Shown here: positions 9,888 to 22,256 of the stretch, piece after piece
Numbering within the stretch: position 1 is the stretch's first letter
Layout: the number at the start of each line of letters is the position of its first letter
NCBI GenBank assembly: GCA_037501455.1
Contig: CM074863.1
Coordinates: 59,315,501-59,379,500 of the forward strand
Source: Lantana camara
Lineage: Eukaryota > Streptophyta > Magnoliopsida > Lamiales > Verbenaceae
DNA length: 64,000 nt
Direction: 5' to 3'
Program-made: the position numbers and the translations under genes
Notes under the pieces: generated by a model
What the model was told of the DNA's origin: nothing
Seen by the model: the letters and a program-made list of their open reading frames with translations, nothing else
Database searches by the model: none

Positions 9888-12637
9888 TGTAGCATCCGGA
9901 ATGCTAGGTAGCCACATCCCCCGCACTATAGTTCAATCCACATATGGAATGAACACGCATACATTAATCGAGCCTATAGCAAACGGGAGACACTAAAGAC
10001 AATAACTCACTTGCTAGGTAGGCTAACCCTCAATTTAATACCAACATATATGCAATAGAACGGAAGTATAGTAGTATGCATACAATTTATTATCCATCAT
10101 TGATTCCAAAATCATAATTTCATATACATATTAATATATTATCGTCTCTCAAAAATTCCATAAGCATGCCAATATTTCCGGGTACATATCATAATGTATA
10201 CATAGACACTACAACACTTCATATGAGCTTTTAATGTATCCATAATCTACATGAAATATGAGGATGACAATGCTAGACCTAAAAGAAGCAAAACTCGACT
10301 CAATCACGCCTAGCACTCAACCTGCAATACCTGAAATTATGAGGTGTCAGTCTATGAAAGACTGAGTGAGGGGTTTATAACTTAAAAGCTCAATTACCAT
10401 GCAAGCCGTAATCCCGGGTAAGGTTTTATAAAAGAAAGTAATATAGGTTCAATAAGAATACAATACTCGCCCGAGACTACAACTAATCAATTTACAATTC
10501 AATCAATTCGGTACAATTCAGTTCAGTCAATCAGTGGCCCGGCGAGTGAGGGCAATTCTCCAACCTTTCTCCGACAATGTACAATAATTCAGTTGTGATT
10601 AATTAAGTGATCAAGCAATATAATTCGGTGCACAATTAGCAATTTCAATAGTCCATCCTTCTTTCTCCTGGTGATGGGGGATTGTAAGGCCCTGCCATCC
10701 AATCAGTGTGAGTACAGGGTTCATGATTCCCTATACCCGGAACTCCTTCCTCCACTAATCTCCTAGTGGATTCAGGGGTCATCCCGACAATGTGAGGATA
10801 GTGCAAGAGTTGCCCGTCAGCCCAAGCTTTCCCGGTTGTCTCAGTACACTACCCTCGAGCCCACAGTGAAACAATGTACTCGCCAAATCAATCAATTCAG
10901 TCGATCAATCGGTCAATCATTCAATCAGTACAATTCGGTAATTCAATTGAAGATCAATAAAGTTTTGGAAACTACAGATATATATCTAGATACATTTTGG
11001 CTGAAAGATCACATAGGGTTGTAAATGTTCTATATATCTAGAAGTAACCTCACCTTTACCGACCAAAAGAAATAAGGAAACACCCTATGGAGTGGGTTCC
11101 TCGTCTCCTGGAATGTGATCTGTGTAACAAGGACAAGTGTACATAAGACTCGACTCGCATGAACCATTTAGGACGAACGACATGTCCCAATAATGTCAAT
11201 CATGTAATTACAATCAATAAATATCATAACCATATTCACTTTATCAAATAAGGTAGCAATGATCAAGTATTCAAGGTATAAATCAAAGTATAAAAATATT
11301 ACACAAACCTCCCCGATAGAATTTAAACATGGAATCTCATAATACGATTAATACACATAATATCATGCATTATATGGCACATTACTGAAGTGTTCATGCC
11401 AGAAACGAGCCAAGAAAATCATGTGAGAAAAGTTAGAAAATCAATTTTTCATGCAGAATGTTACAGGGTCGCGGGCGCGACAAATTTCCTTCATAAAACG
11501 GTCGCGGTAGTGACCACCTATTTTTGGCCGAATTTTCCTCCAATTTTTCAAAATCTCGAAACTTGGCCAAAAATGGGTCTCGGGCGCGACCAAAATTACA
11601 CATCATTCCGGTCGCGAGCGCGGCCTGAAGTCCTGCCCGAACTGTGAGTGGGTCGCGAGCACGACCAATTTTGTCCTGTTTTCGATCGCGGCAGCAACCT
11701 GCTACGCAGCAGCAGAAAAACAGGGGAAAACAGGGGAGTTCAAGCTAAAATACCACAAAACCAACAACCAAAGCAAATTCACTCCAAAACAATTGCTCAA
11801 ATACATCTATGACACATTATACTACACTTATGCATCAACAAACCAAGAAATATGCGTCAAAGCACCACAATCAATCATGAAAACCCCATATATATTCATG
11901 CTTCCAACTTCCATAAAACTTCAAAATTTTCATGCAAGCTTTCAATCCTTTTTTGATCATAAACATGCTTCGAGCTCCAAACATGGAAGAATTCATCATT
12001 TAATCCATAAACCCTACTCAATCACAAATTCAAGAAATTCATACAATTCTCAAGTTATACCTTGAAATGAAAGAAATATGAGATGAAATGAAGATAGGGT
12101 GATGTTGATGATCTTAGCTCCAAAATTCCTCAAAGTACAACTAGAATTTTTAATGAACTCGTTCCCTTCTCTTCCTTGGTGTTTTGATCGGTATATGATG
12201 TGTGAGTGTGTGTATATCTTGAATGAAAATGGAATGTATTGGAATAAGATGGAAGGAATGAGATGATATATCAAAGTCTTGCATGAATATGTGTGTTTCC
12301 CCATAATTTGCACATAAGTGCTCCTAATATTTGAATTCATGCAAGCAAGTTTCATCTCTATATAAAAGATCACTTAAATCCATTTTACGTTATACAATTA
12401 AGTATACAAGTTTACACAAATGGTCACTTGAGGACATAGAATACAATTAGATCAATTATATCAATTAGTTCATATAATTCATGTTAGTAACAATTCATAT
12501 AAATACATGGAGATGTAATGCACACAGTATGATGAAAGTTGTAAATAAACGAATGAAGTAACTAAATTAAACCTCCCAACTCCCAGAGACCCGCTCGTGG
12601 CGTGCTTACCTGAACTTCAGGAAATTGGGGCGTTACA
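9888..12637 (-). mobile_element. T-family LTR2 (2750 bp)
   Basis: It has the same boundaries as LTR1 (TGTAACGCCCC at 12637, GATGCTACA-type end at 9888), with a primer-binding site at 9868-9879 and a polypurine tract at 12638. The hairpin is at 10348-10364, the palindrome array at 11467-11699 and the 107-codon ORF at 12050-12373. It serves as 5' LTR of copy B and 3' LTR of copy C. Confidence 0.93.
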
Positions 12638-12675
12638 ACTCTCCCTCCCTTAGAAGAATCTGGTCCCCAAATTCA

Positions 12676-13117
12676 CTAATCTGAAATAAATAACTCCGGG
12701 TGAAACCTCTTCATTTCCTCTTCTGGTTCCCAAGTCATTTCTTCGGTTTTATCGCTTTGCCACACCTTGACCATATGAATACTCCGATTTCTCAACTCTT
12801 GATACTTTCTGTCCAAAATTCTAACCGGCTGTTGAATAAATGACAAATTTTGTTCTAATACAATTTCTTTTAAAGGGGAGAATTTCAGTTTCATCCGGAT
12901 AATACTTTCTTAGCTGAGATACGTGAAAAACATTGTGAATTCCGGTAAGATTAGGCGGTAGGTCCAATCTGTAAGCTACTTCCCCAATTCTCTCAAGAAT
13001 TTCAAACGGACCCAAATAACGGGGATTTAACCCGAGAAAACCCCTTTCGGGGAGATACCTTTCAGAAGACCCGTTCCCCCACTTCAAATTTAAGATCCCA
13101 CTGGCGAATATCAGCAT
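12676..13117 (-). pseudogene. Copy C: integrase C-terminal GPY/F module and chromodomain
   Basis: 12821-13117 encodes the GPF module (LNPRYLGPFEILERIGEVAYRL by position, with LPPNLTGIHNVFHVSQL following), and 12676-12894 the chromodomain segment in another frame. Relative to copy B a 17-bp deletion near 13030 removes part of the region before the module. The 3-bp shorter VKVWQSDK segment is a copy-specific change in the chromodomain. Confidence 0.8.
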
Positions 13118-13360
13118 AACTTTTCTGTCTATCTTGTGCAGCTTTCATCCGTTGATGTATCTGTTGAACCTTCTCAATCATAGCCCTCACAACTTTGGAA
13201 GGTTTCTCCAATTTCTCACCTTTCTTTACCCCTTCTTATTTTATCCATTTCCACTCCTCTAAATCAATGAATAATGGTGACCGACATTTCCGACCATAAA
13301 GTACTTCATATGGAGTCATACCAATAGAAGATTGATAACTATGGTTATATGCGAACTCAA

Positions 13361-14291
13361 TCAACGGAAGTTGTTCAGGCCAAGAAGTTTGAAAATCCAA
13401 TGCACACGCCCAAGCAAATCTTCCAAATATCGTATAACCCTCTCGGATTGACCATCAGTTTGACGATGAAATGTCGTGTTAAATTGGAGTTTCGTGCCCA
13501 AAATCCCTTGCAACTCTTGCCATAACTTGGAAGTAAAATGGGGATCTCTATCCGAAATAATAATTACCGGAATCCCATGAAGTCGAACAATCTCTCTATT
13601 ATAAATCTCAGCTAACTTTCGAATCTTGTAAGGCATTCGGACAGGTAGAAAATGTGCAGACTTAGTTAACCAATCCACAATTACCCAAATACCATCATAG
13701 CCACCTTTGACTCTTGGTAATCCGGATATAAAATCCATCGTCACTTGTTCCAATTTCCACTCGGAAATAGGTAACGACTGGAGAAGACCTCCCGGCTTTT
13801 GATGTTCGGCCTTAACGTTTTGACATGTCAAACAATATCTTACAAACTTGGCTACATCCTTCTTTAATACATACCACCATTAATATTGTTTTAAATCCTT
13901 ATACATTTTATTTCCTCCCGGATGTACCGAATATGCCGATTTATGAGCTTCTTCAAGCAATACCCTTTTCAATTCATCGGGCACTACCACTAGGTTCTTG
14001 AAACGAAGAAGACCAGTTTCATCAAACCTGAATGGACTTTCAGGATCTTCTCTTGCCTTAGAAACCAATCTCAGAACTTCCGGATCCTTAGTTTGAGCCT
14101 CAAATCATGGAGATATTAAAAACCCGAGCTTTAACCACAATAGGCTCAATTCCACTACTTTCTTTAACTTCAAAGTTTGCTATATCCACCTTCCTACTTA
14201 AAGCATCGGCAACCATATTAACCTTCCCGGGATGGTATTTAATGACACAATCATAGTTTACTAGTCTTTCCATCCATCGTCGTTGCCTCAT
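13361..14291 (-). pseudogene. Copy C: integrase core, zinc finger and RNase H tail
   Basis: The integrase core (13361-13831) retains the catalytic D, D and E (MDFISG, ISDRDPHF, GQSERVIR). A 1-bp deletion near 13410, relative to B and D, then shifts the frame. 13880-14068 holds the zinc-finger histidine part, ending at the shared TAA. 14100-14291 holds the RNase H tail. A deletion of about 27 bp near 14105 is shared with copy D but absent from copy B, which bears on how the copies are related. Confidence 0.85.
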
Positions 14292-14303
14292 TTTAAGATC
14301 TTT

Positions 14304-15677
14304 CTATGTAGACAAATATTGGAGACTCTTATAGTCGGTGAAAATCTTAAATGACACCCCATACAAATAATGTCTCCATTTCCCGAGGGCAAATATCACG
14401 GCGGCAAGCTCAAGATCATGTGTAGAATAGTTCTTCTCATGCTCTTTCAATTTTCGGGAGGCATAAGCAATCACTTTCCCGTTTTGAGTTAAAACACACC
14501 CCAAACCTTCTTTTGACGCATCGGTATAAACAATATATCCTTCAGAACCTTCCGGGAGAATGAGAACTGGAGCTGAAACTAACTTTTCCTTCAAAATACC
14601 GAAGCTTTTGTGACAACTATCATCCCAGACAAATTTAACATCATTCTTTGTTAACTGAGTTAAGGGAGCGGCAATTTCGGAAAAATCTTGCACAAATCTT
14701 CTATAATAACCCACCAATCCCAAGAAACTTCTAACCTCAGAAGTGTTTTTTGGTTTCTCCCATTTCAACACCGCTTCAATCTTAGAAGGATCGACTTCTA
14801 ATCCATTTTCCGAAATAATATGACCCAAGAAAGACACCCGTTCGATCCAAAACTCACATTTTCTAAACTTTGCAAATAATTGATGTTCCTCCAAAGTTTT
14901 CAATACAAGTTCGAGATGCCTTGCATGTTCATCAACCGACTTGGAGAAAACGAAAATATCATCAATAAATATCACAACAAACTTATCAAGAAACGGTTGG
15001 AAAATTCTATACATCATATCTATAAAAGCGGTGGGAGCATTTGTCAAACCAAAAGGCATAACCACAAATTCATAATGCCCATACCTTTTGTTGAAGCCCG
15101 TCTTCGGAATATCCTCGGCTCGGATCCGTAATTGGTAATATCCTTGTCGTAAATCAAGTTTTGAATATACTATAGATCCTTGGAGTATATCAAAAAACTC
15201 CTCAATGTGTGGAAGAGGATATTTATTCTTTATAGTCATCCGATTAAACTCCCGGTAATCAATACACATCATTAAAGTACTGTCTTTCTTTTTCACAAAC
15301 AATACCGGCGCACCCCACGGCGAGGAGCTCGGTCTAATATACCCAACTTCTAATAGAGCCTTGAGTTGAATCTTCAATTCTTTCAATTCTTCCGGAGCCA
15401 TCCGATATGGAGTCTTACAATACGGCTCTGCATTCGGATACAAATCAATCACAAATTCTATTTCTCTATCCGGCGGCAACGAATCCAATTTTTCCGGAAA
15501 CACTTCGGAAAATTCCTTAACAACTTCTGTTTCTTCTAATTTCACCTGATCCTTGGGTTGATTAAGAATATAGGCTATGAATCTCGTAGCCCCGTCACGG
15601 ACCAATTTCTGAGCTTCCGAGAAAGATAACAGAGGTACCGTTTTAGAAGTCCAACCCATAACAACTTCTGAACCCAA
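14304..15677 (-). pseudogene. Copy C: reverse transcriptase and RNase H, open for 457 codons
   Basis: This is the best preserved pol segment of the array. From the N-terminus: protease-RT linker, RT fingers and palm with [46 protein letters not shown] and the catalytic [11 protein letters not shown], then the thumb with [14 protein letters not shown], and RNase H with catalytic residues in [17 protein letters not shown] and FTDYKSL. It ends at the TAG shared with B and D, and the TGA that ends the protease frame lies just upstream. The frame is intact, but the segment cannot be expressed as part of a full polyprotein. Confidence 0.92.
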
Positions 15678-15683
15678 CCGTAC

Positions 15684-16142
15684 TCATTTGGCCTCACAAT
15701 CTACGGTAGCACAGTGCTTAAATAACCAATCCATTCCCAAGATAGAACCATAGGGAGACATCGGTAGTTCAATGAAATCCATCGAGAAAACCCGGCCCTC
15801 ATTACTCACCGGCACCTTTCTAAAAACCCGATTAGTTTCTATACTACCACCAAAAGGAGTACTAACAACATAGCATGCAGAAGAGAAAGTATTACACAAG
15901 GGTAATTTCATAGATAAATTGGGATAAATAAAGCAGTGGGTAGCTCCCGGATCAAATAGAGCATGTATGTTTATGCCATAAATGCAAATGGTACCTTCAA
16001 CGATGGCTGCAGTGTCCACATCTGCATCCACTTCTTCCCCTTCCAAAGCATAAGCATGGGCTCTAACTAACGGCCTCTGACCCCCGGCAGGCTGATCCAG
16101 ACGATAGAATGAACATTTGGGTTTCTCGGGTCGTGGTGGCAA
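15684..16142 (-). pseudogene. Copy C: protease, with zinc knuckle deleted in frame
   Basis: The protease motif DPGATHCFI is present, and the frame ends at the TGA shared with B and D. Compared with copy B (8627-8722), exactly 96 bp (32 codons) are missing at about 16106, removing the whole CCHC knuckle while keeping the frame. A Gag without its knuckle would be expected to package RNA poorly (family knowledge). Confidence 0.85.
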
Positions 16143-17039
16143 AGTAGGAGGCTGAGACGCCTTCTGAACTGGTCCTTGTTGCTTGAATTTCTTTACCGGA
16201 CCCTTCGGTTGTGGAGGAGTTGTCTCATAAATAATTGGCCTCTTGCCCGTATTGTAACCTGCTCTTCATCCCGATCCTGAGCCCTGTCCTGTCCGATAAG
16301 TAGATCTCCGTGCATTAACCGACTCTTCAACCTTTAAAGACTTTGAAGTAGCTTTCTTCCAACTACTAGTATTGATGGCTTCAATTGCTACTTGAATATC
16401 CGGCCTCAACCCTTATACAAATTGCATAGCTTTGTGGAAATCATCGCTTGCAATGTTAGGTGCATACTTGGATAGCCTCTCAAACTCAGCTATATACTCC
16501 ACAACCGATCTACCTCCTTGTTCGAGCTCCATGAATTCCTTAAGCCTTCTGGTACGAGATGAGGGAGGAATTAACTTATTTTTGAATTCTCTTACAAAAA
16601 CCTCCCATGTAATTTCTTCCTCGGCGGCATCCAAAATGATCTTGGTACTATCCCACCAAGAATAAGCTTCCCCTTGAATTAAAGTAAGTGTGCACCGAGT
16701 CTTCTCTCTAGACTCACAAGGAATAAGAGTCCAAATCCTTTCAACCTCCTTAAGCTATTGCTCGGCTTACATATCACTTCCTTTGAAAAACCTCAGTGGA
16801 TGCTGATTCTAAAACTCCCGTAAAATAGCTAAAATTGGGGTCGGTTGTGGTGGAGGAACTGGCGTTGCTGGAGGCACATAATCTCGCAACCTCTGATCTA
16901 TTAACTGAACCATGGAATTTAAGAAATCCTGAGGTTGAGCTTGAGGGGGTGTAGGTGGAGGAGAATGATCATGACGATGATGCCTATGTCCCGGAGAATG
17001 CTCTCTACGAGGGCTACCATGTGGCATTCTGAAATTCAA
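16143..17039 (-). pseudogene. Copy C: gag, broken by shared stops
   Basis: The start ATG is at 17039. The proline-rich N-terminus runs to 16809 and stops at the TAG shared with A and B. The capsid core is at 16413-16634 and stops at the TAA shared by A to D. The basic linker leads into the protease frame. Residue order and spacing match copies A and B. Confidence 0.85.
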
Positions 17040-17278
17040 ACACTATACATGTATGTTCGATTAACAAGTGCAAATGAGTGCAATAAAGCTCATAACACGA
17101 ATAAATCACATAATTCAAATAATTCAAGTAGGTTAAAATAAATCCAAGTAAATTCAAATAAATTCAAACAAATACAAGACTCGCAGTTAATCAAATAATC
17201 ATATGCGTATGACTTAGACTTACAAGACACTACACCAGAACCGCGGTTTTGCAACCGGGCTCTGATACCACCATAGGA

Positions 17279-18902
17279 TGTAGCATCCGGAACGCTAGGT
17301 AGCCACATCCCCCACACTATAGTTCAATCCACATATGGAATGAACACGCATACATTAATCGAGCCTATAGCGAACGGGAGACACTAAAGACAATAACTCA
17401 CTTGCTAGGTGGGCTAACCCTCAATTTAATACCAACATATATGCAATAGAATGGAAGTATAGTAGTATGCATACAATTTATTATCCATCATTGATTCCGA
17501 AATCATAATTCCATATACATATTAATATATTATCGCCTCTCAAAAATTCCATAAGCATGCCAATATTTCTGGGTACATATCATAATGTATACATAGACAC
17601 TACAACACTTCATATGAGCTTTTAATGTATCCATAATCCACATGAAATATGAGGATGACAATGCTAGAACTAAGAGAAGCAAAACTCGACTCAATCCCGC
17701 CTAGCACTCAACCTGCAATACCTGAAATTGTGAGGTGTCAGTCTATGAAAGACTGAGTGAGGGGTTTATAACTTAAAAGTGCAATTACCATGCAAGCCGT
17801 AATCCCGGGTAAGGTTTTATAAAAGAAAGTAATATAGGTTCAACAAGAATACAATACTCGCCCGAGACTACAACTAATCAATTTACAATTCAATCAATTC
17901 GGTACAATTCAGTTCAGTCAGTCAGTGGCCCGGCGAGTGAGGGCAATTCTCCAACCTTTCTCCGATAGTGTACAATAATTCAGTTGTGATTAATTATGTG
18001 ATCAAGCAATATAATTCGGTGCACAATTAGCAATTTCAATAGTCCATCCTTCTTTCTCCTGGTGATGGGGGATTGCAAGGCCCTGCCATCCAATCAGTGT
18101 GAGTATAGGTTTCATGATTCCCTATACCCGAAACTCCTTCCTCCACTAATCTCCTAGTGGATTCAGGGGTTATCCCAACAATGTGAGGATAGTGCAAGAG
18201 TTTCCTGTCAGCCCAAGCTTTCCCGGTTATCTCAGTACACTACCCTTGGGCCCACAGTGAAACAATGTACTCGCCCAATCAATCAATTCAGTCGATCAAT
18301 CGGTCAATCATTCAACCGGTACAATTCGGTAATTCAATTGAAGATCAATAAAGTTTTGGAAACTACAGATATATATCAAGATACATTTTGGCTGGAAGAT
18401 CACATAGGGTTGTAAATGTTCAATATGTCTAGAAGTAACCTCACCTTTACCGACCAAAAGAAATAAGGAAACACCCTATGGAGTGTGTTCCTCATCTCCT
18501 GGAATGTGATCTGTGTAACAAGGACAAGTGTACGTAAGACTCGACTCGCATGAACCATTTAGGACGAACGACATGTCCCAATAATGTCAATCATGTAATT
18601 ACAATCAATAAATATCATAAACATATTCACTTTATCAAATAAGGTAGCAATGATCAAGTATTCAAGGTATAAATCAAAGTATAAAAATATTACACAAACC
18701 TCCCCGATAGAATTTAAACATGGAATCTCATAATACAATTAATACACATAATATCATGCATTATATGGCACATTACTGAAGTGTTCATGCCAGAAACGAG
18801 CCATGAAAATCATGCGAGAAAAGTTAGAAAATCAATTTTTCATGCAGAATGTTACAGGGTCGCGGGCGCGAAAAATTTCCTTCATAAAACGGTCGCGATA
18901 GC
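17279..18902 (-). mobile_element. T-family LTR3, left part (interrupted by copia element E)
   Basis: It starts with TGTAGCATCC beside the primer-binding site (17259-17270), carries the hairpin at 17739-17755, and breaks at 18902 inside the second palindrome of its array. It continues at 28501-29626. Joined length without the insertion and the duplicated target bases is 2750 bp, identical to LTR2. Confidence 0.93.
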
Positions 18903-20029
18903 TGTTGGGATTAATGCCCTGAAAATCCAATTATATTGTAAATATTTTGGATTAATAAAACTGAAATTATCGCAAGTTATGAGTATTTTACAAATTTAGT
19001 AATTAATGACGTGTGATGGTATTTTTATATGAAATGTGTTTCATAGGAAAAGATTTTAAATACCAGAAGTCACGTGTCATTAAAGTTCTAGTCGGTTTGA
19101 TAAGAAGATGTTCTTGTCAATACTATAATGTGTTATATAAGATTATTAGTCTTTCATCATAGGGAAATGGAGTTTCCAATTATAACACATTGATGATTTT
19201 CAATGAGATTGGAAACATCGAACTGGACCACTGAGATTGTTCATTTTATACTGCTATCTAAAATGAACAAAATCTCGGAAGCATTAGACTCTTAATCCTG
19301 GCAGTGTTTCTACTTTAGGCATGTAGTGTTAATCACTGTGATGTACTCAGAAGTGAGGTCTCGGTAACGGGTGGCCAAAATACTTTGTACGTTCGGTGAT
19401 TGCATGAAATATGCTAAAGAGAAAATATTGATCGAGGAATCTGTAGCCTTGCTGGAAGGTTAAAAGATATCCCTGAAATAGATTTGCAAAAAGTTCGAAT
19501 TAAAACTTTGGCCAAAGTACTTCGTGTGTGCGTCACCGAAGTTGTATGTTGAATGTGTTTCACATACAGGAAATTTGAACTTAAGGCGAATCAAGAAATT
19601 TCAGATTGGAAGTGAAAAATAAATGATAGTAGTATTGATTTATTTTTCATGGATATCTGTATAGAGGAGTAAAATGCAAAATTATTCTAGATCGAGAAAT
19701 TCGTGAATAATTTAATTAATTTTAGAGTTCAACAATATTTATTTAGTGGAATTAAATATTGTTAAACGGTAATCAATTATTGTCATGGGATGATAATAGA
19801 TTGACCCGTTTGGAGCTAAGATTAATTAGTCCTGCAGGTCCCCCCGCAAGCCCTAACGAAGATGAAAGAGAAAATATTAAAACGAGAGAGAGAAATGTTT
19901 TTTCAAAGTGTTTGAAAATAGCCAAGGAATTTATTTTGAGAAAATAAATTAAATTCCAAAGAGTTGGAAATGCACGAAATTTTATTTTGGAGAAAATAAA
20001 ATTTAAAAAAAAAAAAAAAAAGTTTTTTT

Positions 20030-20475
20030 GCTGACGTGGCAGATGACGTGGCACGCCACGTCAGCGGGCTAGCGCCAAGTGGCCCTGACAGGGCGGCAGC
20101 GTGTCTGACACGTGGACGATCAGGATCGTACCACGTCAGCGAGAAGGAACGGCCCAGATCATGTTGACTGAAAAGTCAACGGGCCGTGGAAGCGGGTCAA
20201 CGGGTCGGGTCTTCGGGCAGGGTCGGTTCATGGGTTAACCGACCCGAACACATGGACGAATGATGATTCGCCACGTGGCAGCCGAGTCAGACAGTATGAA
20301 CCGACCGGTTCATGGGCGAACCGGTCTGAACCGTCTGAACCGCGGTCTGACAAAACCGGACCGGACACGTGGCAGCTGCCTGGTGCAGCGTGCGTGCCAC
20401 ACGCGCCAAGCACACGGCCGCCACACGCGCCGCCCGGCGTTGGCTTCCTTACGGACTAAGCTTCCACGTGGCGGT
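20030..20475 (+). promoter_or_regulatory. ACGT-core (G-box/ABRE-like) motif cluster in copia U3
   Basis: At least eight ACGT cores stand in about 450 bp upstream of the TATA box, among them TGACGTGGC, GCCACGTCA, GACACGTGGAC, CCACGTCAGC, GCCACGTGGCAG, GACACGTGGCAG and CCACGTGGCGG. In plants such cores are bound by bZIP and bHLH factors in light, stress and abscisic-acid responses (established for the motif). That this LTR responds to those cues is inference. Confidence 0.55.
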
Positions 20476-20550
20476 GTCGCATTTGTCAACCGAGCTTGGC
20501 TTGCACGCCAAAAAATTGGAAATTTGCTGCGGAGGTCCTCATTTTGGCCC

Positions 20551-20558
20551 TATAAATA
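20551..20558 (+). promoter_or_regulatory. TATA box of copia 5' LTR
   Basis: TATAAATA stands in the context CCCTATAAATAGGG; the identical sequence is at 27904-27911 in the 3' LTR. Confidence 0.8.
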
Positions 20559-21144
20559 GGGCATGCTCATGTTCATTTCAGAGCAACAATTTTCAGCTCC
20601 ATTTTCAGATTTCAACAGCCATTTTCGGCACTCTCTCTCTTGGATTGATTAATCCTAATTAAGGATTAATCAATTTCTTAATTAGGTGGTTATATAATTA
20701 ATATATAATCCACTTAATTAATAGAAAATAGGGATTTTCTGAAAATAGAAAAAAGGGTTTTTTCTGAAAAATATTTTCTCAAGTATTTAGGGAAATACTG
20801 CAGGAGCCCACACTCCAATTTCTTAATCAGGGATATTGCGGGGAAGCTCTGCCGGTTTCACGAGAAGATATCGAGGTGCTGGAAAAGTGCCGTTGATAGC
20901 CAATATTGCAGTACGGTAATACCGTTGTGCTGCCCAAATTATTATTTGCATATTATGGTCCTATGCTAGATGATTTAAAATTATGTTATCAATGTCTGTA
21001 TATATTAGAGTTATGCTGCCCGATTTATTCCGCTGCTTTATTAAAATATTTTTAGAAATATTTTGATAACGAGGTTATGGCGAATTTTTTTGAATATTAC
21101 GCTGTACCGTCACTCTACTGCGGGCCCGCCGCAACACCAACAAC

Positions 21145-21156
21145 TGGTATCAGAGC
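21145..21156 (+). other. Primer-binding site of copia E
   Basis: TGGTATCAGAGC, two bases after the LTR end, matches the 3' end of initiator tRNA-Met, the usual primer of plant copia elements. Confidence 0.9.
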
Positions 21157-21784
21157 GGGGCTCTGATTATATACTGGCATTGATAAAGCATAAGATGCAT
21201 AATTTTAAATCTGATACTGTGCACGTAAATTCTGTCAAAGAAGGCTGGGTTTTAAGTGGGACCGTTGTGACCCCTCCAGTGTTTCTGGGAATTTGCGTGG
21301 AATGGTAATTTTCTGGGAATTGATTTCAATAATCTTCCTGGTTAATTGCCGAATCAGTAAATATGATTTAAATTATGTGATAATTTAAAACATATTTATT
21401 AAGGGGCCATAAAAATTTAAAGCGTGATAATTATTTTAAAGCATGCTTTTAATTTTAAAAATGGCATGATAATATGTGATATTATGTTGCTTTAATTATG
21501 CATGATTTATTTAATGTGATTAGATAAATAATGTTTAATAGAGATTAAATACGATGCATAATTGGATTAATATTTTTTGGCCTAAATTAATAAAGAGTTA
21601 TTAAAGCCTTAAAATATTATTAGGATTATTTAATAATCCTAGTGGGAGCTTATTAATTAGATTAATTACTTCCAAAATTAATAAGACGCCAAAAGTGATT
21701 ATTTAATAATCAAAGATAATCCACAAATTTTATAAAATTCAAGTGGGAGCGAGATGAAAAGAGTTGGATTCTCACGGCCTCCAT

Positions 21785-22119
21785 TACCCGTCGATAGTAT
21801 AGTGGATATATACTACTCCCTTCGGCGGGTATGTATTCGCGGTATACGAGATTAGGCTTCTATGGATAGAATGAAATACGGGGAAAGTCAACTCGACCAC
21901 GCCTCCGTGGAGTGTCTGATCTACACGTACGAATTTCTAGGTAATGGTGTACGCTTGACTAAGTAATGTATTAACCTCCCTTCGGAGCTATGTTACATTC
22001 ACTTAGAGTTCAAAGGTTAACGTAGTGGATTAACATAGTTTGGTAAGAGTTACCTAGATGACATGTTAATCAAGATTAATTCTTGCTTTTCTAAGCAGTT
22101 TTCGACCCCGCTTCCGGGG
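21785..22119 (+). other. Structured leader of copia E with a series of perfect hairpins
   Basis: Visible stems: TACCCG/CGGGTA (21785-21790 with 21826-21831) enclosing TAGTATA/TATACTA (21795-21801 with 21809-21815); CCACG/CGTGG with loop CCTC (21897-21910); AATGTA/TACATT (21965-21970 with 21994-21999) enclosing CTCC/GGAG; CCCCG/CGGGG with loop CTTC (22106-22119). They lie between the primer-binding site and gag, where dimerisation and packaging signals of retroelements usually are. The role is inferred. Confidence 0.55.
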
Positions 22120-22256
22120 AGTCAACTACGGTTGGATAAGTCACCATTGTGTAAACCAAAAATGCTTACGTGGATTTCATTTATTGGTTAGACACAAAAG
22201 AAGTAAAATACAGAATCATAACTTGCACCTTTTTAAAATATTTGAGTTTTAAAACA

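Larger units (their letters stand above)
18903..21142 (+). mobile_element. Copia E 5' LTR (2240 bp)
   Basis: A good TATA box (TATAAATA, 20551-20558) marks the end of U3. About 90-520 bp upstream of it lies a dense set of ACGT-core motifs (ACGTGGC, CACGTGG, CACGTCA) between 20030 and 20475, including the near-perfect palindrome at 20044-20063. A run of A residues (about 20007-20023) followed by T7 could form a fold. The short ORFs in this LTR overlap the GC-rich U3 and are not supported as genes. Confidence 0.93.

Noticed and set aside
20228..20662. GC-rich overlapping frames on both strands in the copia LTR (also 27542-28015)
   Set aside because: They lie in the U3 promoter region across ACGT motifs and the TATA box, have different lengths in the two LTRs and have no recognisable domain.
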